Source: Halorubrum cibi (GTDB lineage Archaea; Halobacteriota; Halobacteria; Halobacteriales; Haloferacaceae). Taken from it: a DNA stretch of 64,000 bases. Positions 1 through 12,545 of this stretch are shown piece by piece. Made by a program: the position numbers and the translations under genes. The DNA is taken from contig NZ_FXTD01000004.1 in assembly GCF_900182635.1 (NCBI RefSeq), positions 62,001-126,000 of the forward strand. Direction: 5' to 3'. Each line of letters begins with the position of its first letter. Position 1 is the stretch's first letter. Below the pieces are notes generated by a model that did no database searches, was not told the origin of the DNA, and was given only the letters and a program-made list of their open reading frames with translations.

Positions 1-1152
1 GGCCGCCCACGGGTGGACGAACGGTTCCCCGGTCTCGGGATCGGCGAAGACGACGCTCCAGAGGAACCCCCGACCGCGAACGGTCTCGACCGCGTCGTGT
101 GTCTCCTCCAACTCCGTCAGGCGGGACTCGAGCACCGGCGCCAGTTCTCGGACGTCGTCGATGAGGTGTGAGTCGTACTCGTCGATCGCGGCGCGGCCGG
201 CAGCACAGGCCACGGGATGTCCGGCGAACGTCTGTCCCAGGTCGTACCCCTCCTCGCGGATGGCCTCGCCGATCCAGTCGGCGGCGATCACGCCGGCAAG
301 CGGAGCGTACGCGCTCGTGACGCCCTTCGCGAACGTGATCAGGTCGGGTTCGACGTCCTCGGTGTCGATGCCGAACCAGTCGCCACAGCGGCCGAACCCC
401 GTTATCACCTCGTCCGCGATCAACAACACGTCGTACTCGTCGCAGATCTCGCGGAGTCGCTCGAAGTAGCCCGGCGGCGCGGGGTAGCCGCCGCTCGACC
501 CGCCGACCGGTTCCATCATGATCGCGGCCACCGAGTCGGCCCCCTCGTTCCGGATCACGAACTCCACGTGGTCCGCGGCCTGCTCGGCCAGATCCTCCGG
601 AGAGTCGGCGTCGAAGGCCGTCGGCAGGGGCGGCAGGAACTTCCCGGATCCGGTCGTCGCGGCGTAGCGGCCGACGGTCGACCGCGTGCTCGGGTCACCG
701 GTGAGCGCGCCCGCGCCGGCGGTCCCGCCGTGGTACGACTGCCACCGCGTCAGCACCTTCGGGGCGTCCTGGACCGTCCGCGCGATCTGGGCGGCCGACT
801 CGTTCGCCTCGCTCCCCGAGATCGAGAAGTACACCTCGGAGAGCGACCCGGGCGCGATCTCCGCCAGATCCGCCGCCAACGCGTCGCGGACGTCGTTCCC
901 CTTCGCCGAGGAGACGTAGGGGATCCGCTCCATCTGTGCGGTCATCGCGTCCGTGATGGCCTCGTTGCTGTGACCCGCGTTCGTACAGTAGAGCTGTGAG
1001 ACGAAATCGAGGTATGCGGTGCCCTCGTCGTCGTACACCGTCGCGTCCTCTCCCTCGACGATGGTCATCCCCTCGCTCTTCGGGTCGTGCCAGTGCGGGA
1101 TCGTCTCTCCGTCCGCTTCGCCGCGGTCGGCGTGAGGTACGTTCTCCTGCAT
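1..1152 (-). CDS. Class III (PLP-dependent) aminotransferase, C-terminus cut by window edge
   Basis: Reading leftward from 1152 gives 384 codons of a fold-type I, class III aminotransferase, a family usually about 450 residues long, so roughly 60 C-terminal residues lie outside the window. Visible signs are SGSEANE in the cofactor-binding region, SYHGG, the IADEVITGFGR stretch that holds the PLP-contacting aspartate, and TFAKGVT with the Schiff-base lysine. The overall pattern resembles omega-amino-acid:pyruvate aminotransferases; the substrate cannot be told. An in-frame ATG also exists at 1173. The AT-rich promoter at about 1179-1194 would place transcription start near 1156-1165, which favours 1152. 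The gene is transcribed divergently from a cupin gene, suggesting shared control. Confidence 0.88.
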   Translation of the reverse strand, partial: MQENVPHADRGEADGETIPHWHDPKSEGMTIVEGEDATVYDDEGTAYLDFVSQLYCTNAGHSNEAITDAMTAQMERIPYVSSAKGNDVRDALAADLAEIAPGSLSEVYFSISGSEANESAAQIARTVQDAPKVLTRWQSYHGGTAGAGALTGDPSTRSTVGRYAATTGSGKFLPPLPTAFDADSPEDLAEQAADHVEFVIRNEGADSVAAIMMEPVGGSSGGYPAPPGYFERLREICDEYDVLLIADEVITGFGRCGDWFGIDTEDVEPDLITFAKGVTSAYAPLAGVIAADWIGEAIREEGYDLGQTFAGHPVACAAGRAAIDEYDSHLIDDVRELAPVLESRLTELEETHDAVETVRGRGFLWSVVFADPETGEPFVHPWAA

Positions 1153-1175
1153 ATGTCCTTCATGATCCTCCATAC

Positions 1176-1218
1176 CACAATAAATCCATTTATACCGGTA
1201 CGGAACGACGAAACCGGT
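1176..1218. promoter_or_regulatory. Divergent promoter between aminotransferase and cupin genes
   Basis: A short AT-rich island (TTTATA at 1189-1194, TAAAT at 1181-1185) is the only such sequence between the two divergent genes. On the + strand the TATA-like centre at about 1191 lies about 27 nt before the cupin ATG at 1219, the spacing of a leaderless haloarchaeal promoter. On the - strand the same island gives a start near the aminotransferase ATG at 1152. One TBP site or two overlapping sites could serve both genes. This is inferred from spacing. Confidence 0.55.
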
Positions 1219-1605
1219 ATGAGTGGGTCCACCCACGACGACGCGGAACCGGTCGTCAAGCGCGCGAGCGAGGTCGCCTACGAGGCCGTCGACGCGGCCG
1301 AGGGGCTCCGGAAGGGCGTCCTCCTCGACGAGTCGGACGGCGCGCCCAACTTCGCGATCCGGCGGTTCGAACTCGCCGCCGGCAGTGAGGTGCCGCGACA
1401 CACCAACGCGGTCGAACACGAACAGCACGTCCTCGCGGGCGAGTACGTCGTCGGCATCGGCGAGGAGGAGTACACCGTGGAGGCGGGCGACTCGCTTCTC
1501 ATCCCCGCGGGCGTCGAACACTGGTACCGCAACGACGGCGACGAGCCCGGCGCGTTCCTCTGTGCGGTCCCGAACGGCGACGACACGATCGAGCTCGTGG
1601 AGTAG
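1219..1605 (+). CDS. Small single-domain cupin protein
   Basis: This 128-residue protein is one cupin barrel. Residues 61-71 carry the first cupin motif (histidines 61, 67 and 70, glutamate 68, in HTNAVEHEQHVL). The second motif follows around residues 90-101 (GDSLLIPAGVEHW, last histidine 101). These are the usual metal ligands, so it probably binds a divalent metal. Single cupins act as dioxygenases, isomerases or ligand sensors, and the sequence does not say which. The start at 1219 is chosen because a TATA element lies about 27 nt upstream. An upstream in-frame ATG at 1087 would overlap the divergent aminotransferase and is rejected. Confidence 0.85.
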   Translation: MSGSTHDDAEPVVKRASEVAYEAVDAAEGLRKGVLLDESDGAPNFAIRRFELAAGSEVPRHTNAVEHEQHVLAGEYVVGIGEEEYTVEAGDSLLIPAGVEHWYRNDGDEPGAFLCAVPNGDDTIELVE

Positions 1606-1650
1606 TACGAACTCGTGGAGCAGTAGTCGGATCCCGCGCGGGCGATCGGA

Positions 1651-2454
1651 CTACTCGATCGCGCCGACTCGCTCTGCGACGTAGCCGAACTGGTCGCGGT
1701 AGCCGTACGCCGACAGCAACACGGGGTAGAAGGGTTCCTCCGCGCGGAGCGGCTCGCCGTCTGCGGTCGCGAACCGGTCGCCGGCCTCCACGCGCTCGAA
1801 GTTACGCGCGAACACCTCGTACTCCTCGGCGGTCGGCTTCGGGATCCGGTCGCGGAGCCGGAAGACGGGCACGTCCTCGCGCCCGCCGGCGTCGATCACG
1901 TCGTCGGAGCCGGGCGCGGGGAGCGCGCCGGTCGCCGCGAGGAACGCGCGGGTGACCCAGTAGGCGTTGTCGGCCGCTTGCTCGCTCCCCTGGAGGCCCG
2001 CCTCGATCTCGATGGTGTGCGGGTGTTCGATCAGCCGGCCCTCGGTGAAGGCGTCGGTCTGGATGACCGCGTCGACCGGGAGGTGCGGCGCGACCGCGCG
2101 GGCGACCTCGTCCATCGAGTCGACGACCGCGAACGGTTCCGCGTACGACTGCGTCGAGTGGATCGCGAGGGTCGTACAGCCGACGAGCTCCGAGCGGAGC
2201 CGGTGGGCGAGCCGCTCCTCGTGTGCGTCGGCGTCGGGGTCGCCCGGGAACGATCGGTTGAGGTCGGCCTCGAGGTAGCGCGCGTCCGCCGCGAGCGCCT
2301 CCTCGTTCGCGACGATCAGCTTCACCGTCCGTTCGACGGCGAGATCCTCGGCGACGAGCCGCTCGACGGCGTGAACCCCGCAGGGCTCGTCGCCGTGGAT
2401 CGCCGCGACGACCGCGACCTCCGCCGGGCCCTCGCCCAGCTCGTAGACGTCCAT
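1651..2454 (-). CDS. Succinylglutamate desuccinylase/aspartoacylase-family zinc hydrolase
   Basis: The 267-residue protein belongs to the M14-like AstE/ASPA family of zinc amidohydrolases, which remove acyl groups from N-acyl amino acids. The first zinc motif is HGDEPCG (histidine 20, glutamate 23). LNRSFPG supplies the substrate-binding Asn-Arg, LAIHST holds the third zinc ligand, and IEIEAG has the likely catalytic glutamate. Length and motif order fit the short archaeal form of the family. The natural acyl-amino acid is unknown. It stands alone, convergent with the cupin gene. Confidence 0.85.
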   Translation of the reverse strand: MDVYELGEGPAEVAVVAAIHGDEPCGVHAVERLVAEDLAVERTVKLIVANEEALAADARYLEADLNRSFPGDPDADAHEERLAHRLRSELVGCTTLAIHSTQSYAEPFAVVDSMDEVARAVAPHLPVDAVIQTDAFTEGRLIEHPHTIEIEAGLQGSEQAADNAYWVTRAFLAATGALPAPGSDDVIDAGGREDVPVFRLRDRIPKPTAEEYEVFARNFERVEAGDRFATADGEPLRAEEPFYPVLLSAYGYRDQFGYVAERVGAIE

Positions 2455-3012
2455 GGCCGGCGTAGGCGGTCGGCGGATAAGTCGCGTTCGGATCGAAATT
2501 CGGCCGTTTCGTCGGACTCGTTCCCTGTAGGCGGCTTCGGTGTGAGACGGTCGTTCTATCTCGAGTGCTTATAGAGCGGGTGTTTCGTGAGTGGTCGAGG
2601 AGAATAGAAGAGGATCGTTGCTGGCGCGGTGAACGTCTCCAAAGCCCCAGTCGCGAGGCGGGCGCACGCTCGCTGCGCTCCTCACTCGATCGTTTGCTTC
2701 GCTCACTCTCTCGTTGCGGTGCTTACGTCGCCTGCGCCCGCCTCGCGACTGCCTCTTTGAGTCCCACCCCAACCGCACCGCACCTCACGCCTCCCCAGCC
2801 TCGCGGCTCCTTTCAGTCGCCGCGTCCCTCGCGGACGGTTCGCGCCCTCCGGGCGCTCACCGGCGCGCCACCGCACAACAGGATCGCTCGCTGCTTCGGC
2901 AGTAGTGAGCATCCGCAAGCGGTGGCCTCCACGCACCGTGATCCGTCCGAGCTACCGGTAGCATCCGTGACCGTCTATCGGCTTTAACCGGATCGCGCAC
3001 GGAGGGGCGTAT
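2455..3012. other. 558-bp intergenic stretch holding a dispersed repeat and the metY promoter
   Basis: No conventional gene is supported here. Most of the region (2561-2916) is one copy of the dispersed repeat described separately. The last ~95 bp carry a TTTAAC element (2984-2989) and a GGAGGGG ribosome-binding-like sequence just before the metY start at 3013. Short frames inside the repeat look like by-products of its GC skew, apart from the WGFGDVHR frame on the minus strand (about 2569-2660). Confidence 0.7.
2561..2916 (+). repeat. Dispersed repeat, copy A (about 356 bp)
   Basis: This stretch matches 25902-26257 end to end and, in opposite orientation, part of 19645-20017. The left edge reads tcgagtgctt followed by gggtgtttcgtgagtg. 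The best-conserved blocks are ggtgaacgtctccaaagccc near 2630 and cacctcacgcctccccagcc near 2782. The right edge is tagtgagcatccgc. The middle part differs between copies and is rich in gcgctc/cttcgctc words. No terminal inverted repeats, target-site duplication or transposase is visible. It may be a non-autonomous mobile element or a recurrent structured element. Confidence 0.75.
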
Positions 3013-4314
3013 ATGCCCAGCGACGAGGATTCCGACCGCGAGTTCCGCACGCGAAGCGTCCACGCCGGATCGAGCCCGGACCCGGCGACGGGGGCGCGCG
3101 CGACCCCGATCTACCAGACGACCGCCTACGAGTTCGACGACGCCGACCACGCCGCGCGGCTGTTCGCGTTAGAGGAGGCCGGAAACGTCTACTCGCGGAT
3201 CATGAACCCGACGAACGCGGCGCTCGAGGAACGCATCGCCTCCCTTGAGAACGGGGTGGCCGCGGTCGCCACCTCCTCCGGGATGGCGGCGCTCGACCTC
3301 GCGACGTTCATGCTGGCCTCGGCCGGCGACAACGTCGTCACCTCCTCGGCGCTGTACGGCGGCACCTACACCTACCTCACCCACTCCGTCGAGCGGCGAG
3401 GCGTCTCGACCCGGTTCGTCGACCCGCTCGACTACGAGGGGTACGCCGAGGCGATCGACGACGACACCGCCTACGTCCACCTCGAGACGATCGGCAACCC
3501 GTCGCTCGTCACGCCGGACATCGAGCGGATCGCCGACATCGCCCACGACCACGGCGTGCCGCTGTTCGTCGACAACACGTTCGCGACGCCGTACCTCTGC
3601 CGGCCGCTCGACCACGGCGCGGACCTCGTCTGGGAGTCGACGACCAAGTGGCTCACCGGCAACGGGACCACGATCGGCGGCGTCCTCGTCGACGGCGGCT
3701 CGTTCCCGTGGGCCGAGTACCCTGAGAAGTTCCCGGAGATAGCGCAGGACAACCCCGCCTACCACGGGATCAACTACGTCGACGCGTTCGGCGACGCGGC
3801 GTTCACCTTCGCGGCCGTCACCCGCGGCCTGCGCGATCTCGGCAATCAGCAGTCCCCCTTCGACGCGTGGAACACGCTCCAGCAGACCGAGTCGCTCCCG
3901 CTGCGGATGGACCGGCACTGCGAGAACGCCGCGGTCGTCGCGGAGTACCTAGAGGAACACGCCGACGTGGCGTGGGTGAACTATCCCGGCTTGGAGAGCC
4001 ACGAGACCCACGAGGAGGCGAGCGAGTACCTCGAGGGGGGCTACGGCGGCATGATCACGTTCGGGCTGGAGGCCGGCTTCGAGGCCGCGAAGGCGACCGT
4101 CGAGAACACGGAGCTCGCCTCGCTGCTCGCGAACGTCGGCGACGCGAAGACGCTCGTCATCCACCCGGCCTCGACGACCCACCAGCAGCTGACGGAGGAG
4201 GAGCAGGAGGCCGCCGGCGTCACCGGCGACATGGTCCGGCTCTCGGTCGGCATCGAGGACCCCGCGGACATCGTCGCCGATCTGGAGGCGGCGATCGAGA
4301 CCGCGACGGAGTAA
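3013..4314 (+). CDS. metY: O-acetylhomoserine sulfhydrylase (cystathionine-gamma-synthase-like PLP enzyme)
   Basis: The 433-residue protein is a full-length Cys/Met-metabolism PLP enzyme. It shows the MetY-type N-terminus (TRSVHAG, then TPIYQTTAYEF), the YSRIMNPTN motif near residue 60, SSGMAAL near 88, VDNTFATPYL near 187, and the Schiff-base lysine 212 in ESTTKW. A long insert before the C-terminus (residues about 235-260) and the C-terminal HPASTTHQQL are typical of O-acetylhomoserine rather than cystathionine enzymes. It would make homocysteine from O-acetylhomoserine and sulfide in methionine synthesis. metX, often its neighbour in haloarchaea, is not adjacent here. A GGAGGGG sequence precedes the ATG. 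Confidence 0.93.
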   Translation: MPSDEDSDREFRTRSVHAGSSPDPATGARATPIYQTTAYEFDDADHAARLFALEEAGNVYSRIMNPTNAALEERIASLENGVAAVATSSGMAALDLATFMLASAGDNVVTSSALYGGTYTYLTHSVERRGVSTRFVDPLDYEGYAEAIDDDTAYVHLETIGNPSLVTPDIERIADIAHDHGVPLFVDNTFATPYLCRPLDHGADLVWESTTKWLTGNGTTIGGVLVDGGSFPWAEYPEKFPEIAQDNPAYHGINYVDAFGDAAFTFAAVTRGLRDLGNQQSPFDAWNTLQQTESLPLRMDRHCENAAVVAEYLEEHADVAWVNYPGLESHETHEEASEYLEGGYGGMITFGLEAGFEAAKATVENTELASLLANVGDAKTLVIHPASTTHQQLTEEEQEAAGVTGDMVRLSVGIEDPADIVADLEAAIETATE

Positions 4315-4344
4315 CTCGGGACCGCCGACGCGCCGCCGACGCCC

Positions 4345-5580
4345 TCACGCCGGCGTCAACCGTGCGATCGGCGCGTCGTCGGCGTCGACCGCGACGTAGA
4401 GGTGGCCCGTGTCGGGGTGCTCGGCGACGGTGCGAATCCGCCACTCGCGGTCCGTCAACAGCCGCTCGATCCCGGTCGCCTCCCGTCCCTCGACCGTCAA
4501 TCGGGCGAGCGCCCGCGAGGCCAGCCCGCCCACGAACAGGTCGCCCTCCCACTCGGGGAACGCGGCCCCGGAACAGAACGTCATCCCGCCCGGCGGGAAG
4601 CCACCGCTCCCGCAGGGCCACGAGTACGCCGGCGCGATCACGTCCTCGCGGTCGTCGTGGGAGACGCCGATCGGCTCGCCCGAGCCGTAGGTACACCCCT
4701 CGTCGGCGACGGGCCAGCCGTAGTTGCCGCCCCGGCGGAGCACGTTGATCTCGTCGCCGTCCTGCTCGCCGTACTCGCTCTCCCACAGGTCGCCGGTGTC
4801 GGGGTGAACGGTCAACCCCTGGGCGTTGCGGTGTCCGTAGCTGAAGATCGCGTCCCGCGCGTCCGGGTCGTCGACGAACGGGTTGTCGGCGGGGACCGAG
4901 CCGTCCGCCTCGAGTCGGAGGGTCTTGCCGAGTTCGACGCCGAGGTCCTGGGCGACGTGGTCCGGCCCGAAGTCCTTGAACTGGCGGTCGCCGACGGTCA
5001 CGTACAGCCGCTCGTCCGCGTCGAAAGCGATCCGCGAGCCGTAGTGGCCCGTCGAGTCGACGAAGGGTCCGGCGGCGTGGAGGCGTTCGAACCCCTCCAG
5101 TCGAGCGCCGTCCGGGTCGAACCGCCCGCGGCCGACGTGGGTCGCCGTGTCGCCGGCGGCGTTCGCCGCCGAGTATGTGAGGTATACCCAGTCCGGGTCC
5201 GAAGCGGTCGGTCCGAGCGCGACGTCGAGGAGCCCGCCCTGCCCGCGGGCGTCGACCTCGGGGGTCCCGTCGACCGGCCGGACCTCGCCGGATTCCGGGT
5301 CGATGACGTTCAGCGTGCCGGCGCGTTCCGTGACGAGGAGGTCCCCGGCGGGGAGGAAATCGATCGCCCACGGGTTCGAGAAGCCCGACGTGACGGTCTC
5401 GACCGCGAACGTCACGTCCGGATCGTCGCCGGCGGATCCGTCGACGCCGTTGCCCTCGGCGGATCCTTCGTTGTCCACGTCGTCGCCGGTGCCACCGAAG
5501 CCACCGCCGTTTCCAACACAGCCGGCGAACGCGCCGGTCCCGGCGAGACCGGCGATCGAGAGGAGTCGGCGTCGGTTCAT
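4345..5580 (-). CDS. Exported PQQ-dependent sugar dehydrogenase-like lipoprotein
   Basis: 411 residues. The N-terminus is a Tat-like lipoprotein signal (NRRRLL, then FAGC with the lipobox cysteine at residue 21), followed by a Gly/Asp linker to about residue 50. The remainder is a six-bladed beta-propeller of the soluble glucose/aldose sugar dehydrogenase family, with SNPWAIDFLP, GGLLDVALGP, FSYGHRNAQGL and ESEYGEQDGDEINVL motifs. These enzymes oxidise aldoses with pyrroloquinoline quinone and pass electrons on; here the enzyme would sit on the outer face of the membrane. Cofactor and substrate are family-based inferences. It converges on metY with a 30-bp gap. Confidence 0.88.
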   Translation of the reverse strand: MNRRRLLSIAGLAGTGAFAGCVGNGGGFGGTGDDVDNEGSAEGNGVDGSAGDDPDVTFAVETVTSGFSNPWAIDFLPAGDLLVTERAGTLNVIDPESGEVRPVDGTPEVDARGQGGLLDVALGPTASDPDWVYLTYSAANAAGDTATHVGRGRFDPDGARLEGFERLHAAGPFVDSTGHYGSRIAFDADERLYVTVGDRQFKDFGPDHVAQDLGVELGKTLRLEADGSVPADNPFVDDPDARDAIFSYGHRNAQGLTVHPDTGDLWESEYGEQDGDEINVLRRGGNYGWPVADEGCTYGSGEPIGVSHDDREDVIAPAYSWPCGSGGFPPGGMTFCSGAAFPEWEGDLFVGGLASRALARLTVEGREATGIERLLTDREWRIRTVAEHPDTGHLYVAVDADDAPIARLTPA

Positions 5581-5664
5581 CGTGTCGACGATGGGGCTCT
5601 CCGGGCATCAAGGGCGCGGTGGACGAGGAGAGACGTGACGCGGAGAAACCCACGAACGGCGACC

Positions 5665-6480
5665 TCAGAGGTCGTCGCGGTCGAACTTCAACAGTCCCGC
5701 GAGCGGCGGCGCGAGCGTCCAGAAGACTAACATCGCGACCGCGGACACCTGCTGGTTGAGCGAGTCGCCGGCGAACAGCTGGTCGCCCAGGAAGGCGTTG
5801 GCGAGGAGTTCGATACCGCTTGTCGGATTCGCGGCGTCGAGGAAGGTTCGGATCTGCGTCATGGAGACGGGAAGGGCCTCGATCGGCCCGGAGAACGCGC
5901 CGACCACGCGACCCGTGAACAGCCCCCACAGGAGTACGAAGAGGGCGTAGACGCCGATCCCGGCGATGAGCGCGCGCTGGCGGGTCGCGACCGCCGCCGA
6001 GCAGCCGACCGCGATGGCGACGAACACCACGCCGAGCGCCGCGGCGAAGACGGTGTACCCGAGGAACGAGCCCGCGTTGAACGTCACCGGGGTGACGATC
6101 AACACGAGCGCGGGCAGGAGGAATCCGGCGAACGTCGCGAGCGCCATCGCCGCACCTCGTCCGACCACCTTCCCGAAGACGACGTCGGCTCGCGAGTGAG
6201 GGAGAGAGAGGAGCAGCTTCAGCGAGCCGGACTCGCGTTCGCCGCTCACCGCGTTGTAGCCGACGACGACGCCCACGAGCGGGACCAGCCCTGTCACGAG
6301 CACCGGCCCGACGAACGCGCTCAAGAGGAGTTCCGTCGCGAACTGGTCGGCCTGTCCCTGCGGGCGAACGACGTACGCGAAGACGGCGACGAGAAGCGAG
6401 AACAGCGCGACGAGAAGCGCCATCCCGCGCGACCGGACCGTGTCCTGGAAGTCCTTGTTCGCGACCGCGAGCAGGCTCAT
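5665..6480 (-). CDS. ABC-2 type transporter permease
   Basis: 271 residues with about six hydrophobic membrane segments and a conserved cytoplasmic stretch after the second (GYNAVSGERESGSLKLLLS), the signature of the ABC-2/NosY-like exporter permeases. It overlaps the ATPase gene upstream by 4 bp (ATGA at 6477-6480), indicating translational coupling. Together they make an exporter or membrane-remodelling ABC system of unknown substrate. The start is the overlapping ATG. Confidence 0.88.
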   Translation of the reverse strand: MSLLAVANKDFQDTVRSRGMALLVALFSLLVAVFAYVVRPQGQADQFATELLLSAFVGPVLVTGLVPLVGVVVGYNAVSGERESGSLKLLLSLPHSRADVVFGKVVGRGAAMALATFAGFLLPALVLIVTPVTFNAGSFLGYTVFAAALGVVFVAIAVGCSAAVATRQRALIAGIGVYALFVLLWGLFTGRVVGAFSGPIEALPVSMTQIRTFLDAANPTSGIELLANAFLGDQLFAGDSLNQQVSAVAMLVFWTLAPPLAGLLKFDRDDL

Positions 6481-7466
6481 CGCTCCACCTCCTCGGATCC
6501 GGCGGGGTCCGGGTCGTCCCCGCTCCCGTTCGCCGACGACGCGTCCCCGCTTCTGCCGGGCGCCTCGCCCTCCGTGTACGCCAGGAAGAGGTCCTCCAGT
6601 GACGCCTCCTCCGTGTGGAAGTCGTCGACGACGGCCCCGGCGTCCTCGGCCGCGGCGATGACCCGCGTCTTCACGCCGGGGTCACAGCTCACGAGGAGCG
6701 CGTCGCCGTCGCGGTCGACCCGCGACACCCCGTCGACCGCGCGGACCGCGTCGACGACCGCGTCGGTCGCGTCGTCGACGGTCACCTCCAGCGTCTCGCC
6801 GTCACCGACGGCGTCGCGGAGGCCCTCGATGGAGTCCTCGGCGACGAGCTCGCCCGCTCGCAGGATGCCGACGCGGTCGCAGACGGCCTCGACCTGCGCG
6901 AGCACGTGCGAGGAGAAGAAGACGGTCGCACCGCGGTCGGCCTCCGCGGAGACGATCTCGCGCATGTCCTTCACGCCGGCGGGGTCGAGCCCGGAGGAGG
7001 GTTCGTCGAGGATCAACAGGTCGGGCTCGCCGACAAGCGCCATCGCGAGCGCGAGCCGCTGGCGCATTCCCTTCGAGTAGCCGCCCGCCTTTCGGTCCGC
7101 GTCCTCGAGGAGCCCGACCCGTTCGAGGACGGACTCGGGCTCGACGTTGGCCTCCTTCGACTCGATCGCGAACTCGACGTGTCTCCGACCGGAGAGCCGC
7201 TCGTACACGGAGAACCCGTCGGGGAGGACGCCGGTTCGTTTCCGGATCTCGACGCTGTCGGCGGTGGCGTCGCGGCCGAGCACCGTCACCGTCCCCTCGG
7301 TCGGTCGAACCAGGTCGAGCACCATGTCGATGGTCGTCGACTTGCCGGCCCCGTTGGGGCCGAGGAAGCCGTACACCTCGCCCTCCTCGACCGTGAGGTC
7401 GAGGTCGGACACGGCCGTGACGCCCGGGAACTCCTTCGTCACGCCGCGCAGCTCGATGGCGGTCAT
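6477..7466 (-). CDS. ABC transporter ATP-binding protein (ABC-2 type partner)
   Basis: 329 residues. Walker A GPNGAGKS lies at residues 36-43, the signature sequence is YSKGMRQ, Walker B is LLILDEPSSGLDP, and the switch histidine is in SSHVL. After about residue 215 there is a DrrA/CcmA-like C-terminal extension, as in drug or polysaccharide exporters. The start at 7466 is preferred over an in-frame ATG at 7485-7487 because GGAGGGG lies just before it. It is the first gene of a two-gene operon with the permease downstream. Confidence 0.9.
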   Translation of the reverse strand: MTAIELRGVTKEFPGVTAVSDLDLTVEEGEVYGFLGPNGAGKSTTIDMVLDLVRPTEGTVTVLGRDATADSVEIRKRTGVLPDGFSVYERLSGRRHVEFAIESKEANVEPESVLERVGLLEDADRKAGGYSKGMRQRLALAMALVGEPDLLILDEPSSGLDPAGVKDMREIVSAEADRGATVFFSSHVLAQVEAVCDRVGILRAGELVAEDSIEGLRDAVGDGETLEVTVDDATDAVVDAVRAVDGVSRVDRDGDALLVSCDPGVKTRVIAAAEDAGAVVDDFHTEEASLEDLFLAYTEGEAPGRSGDASSANGSGDDPDPAGSEEVER

Positions 7467-7539
7467 ACCCCTCCGTTTCCGCGGCATTTGATAAAGGGTT
7501 GCGGCTCGCTGCGATGCCGAGGTCGAACGACCCGCGACG

Positions 7540-11538
<3,999 letters not shown>

Positions 11539-11587
11539 GTCGCGGACGCCGCTCGATTTACGTCGGTTCGCTCACGAGGAGTCGACA

Positions 11588-12514
11588 ATGAGTCGGATTC
11601 GGGTTTTGAGCTACAACGTCCGCTACGACAACCGACACGACGGCCACGACGCCTGGCACGCCCGAAGGGACGGCGTCGCCGACGCGGTTCGGTTTCACCG
11701 TCCCGACGTCGTCGCGTTTCAGGAGCCGCTGCCCGGCCAGCGGGCGGACCTCCGCGAGCGTCTCCCCGAGTACGACCTCCTCGGGAGGGGACGGAAGGAC
11801 GACGGCGGTGAGGGGTGTCCGATCGGCGTGCGCACCGATCGCTGGCGGGTCGTCGACCACGGGACGTTCTGGCTCTCGAAGACGCCGGCGGACCCCTCGA
11901 CCGACTGGGACGCCGCGCATCCGCGGATCGCCACCTGGGTGCGGATCCGACCCCGAGACCGGGTCGGGGGACCGACCGCGCCCGCCGACTCGTCGCTGCT
12001 CGTCGTCAACACGCACTTCGATCACGTGAGCGCGCGCGCACGCCGCGAGTCCGCCCGACTGCTCCGCGAGCGGATCCCAGAACTCGCCGCGGTGAGCGAG
12101 CAGGGGAGAAGTGCGGACGCCGTCGGCGGTTCGCCCGGGGAGTCGATCCACGGAGCCGAACGGCTCCCGCGAGTGCTCGTCGGCGATCTCAACTGTACGC
12201 CCGGATCGGACCCACACCGGATCCTCACCGGAAACCCCCCGAAAGCGGACGACGGCCCCGGTGATGAAACGAGCGGTGGATCGGATCACGATACGAAGGA
12301 CGCTCTCCGGGACGCGGCCGCGACCGCCGACGTACGACACGGGCCGCGGACGAGCCTCACCGACTTCTCGCGGCTGATCGACAACCGGCGAATAGACCAC
12401 GTGTTCGTCTCGTCGGACGTCGAAACAGAGGCGTTCGCGACGCTCGCGGACCGCGACGACCGGGGACGGTACCCCTCCGATCACCTGCCGGTGTTCGCCC
12501 GACTGCGGCTGTGA
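11588..12514 (+). CDS. Endonuclease/exonuclease/phosphatase (EEP) family hydrolase
   Basis: 308 residues with the EEP (DNase I-like) fold. LSYNVRYDN supplies the metal-binding Asn near residue 9, VAFQE the metal-binding Glu, VVNTHFDH the catalytic His, GDLNCTPGSDP the Asp/Asn pair, IDHVF the next Asp and DHLPVFA the final Asp-His pair. All key residues are present, so it should be an active Mg-dependent phosphoesterase. Its substrate (phosphoinositide-like, nucleic acid or sphingolipid-like) cannot be told. No signal peptide is seen. The region from about residue 205 to 235 is low-complexity and rich in Gly/Asp, probably a loop. Confidence 0.85.
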   Translation: MSRIRVLSYNVRYDNRHDGHDAWHARRDGVADAVRFHRPDVVAFQEPLPGQRADLRERLPEYDLLGRGRKDDGGEGCPIGVRTDRWRVVDHGTFWLSKTPADPSTDWDAAHPRIATWVRIRPRDRVGGPTAPADSSLLVVNTHFDHVSARARRESARLLRERIPELAAVSEQGRSADAVGGSPGESIHGAERLPRVLVGDLNCTPGSDPHRILTGNPPKADDGPGDETSGGSDHDTKDALRDAAATADVRHGPRTSLTDFSRLIDNRRIDHVFVSSDVETEAFATLADRDDRGRYPSDHLPVFARLRL

Positions 12515-12545
12515 CGCTCGGTCGAGAGCGGGCGGCGCCGGGTCG

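Noticed and set aside
2569-2778. 69-codon minus-strand ORF in repeat copy A
   Set aside because: Not listed as a gene: only the last ~27 codons show a frame conserved in another copy, and the first part is low-complexity; kept as a finding.
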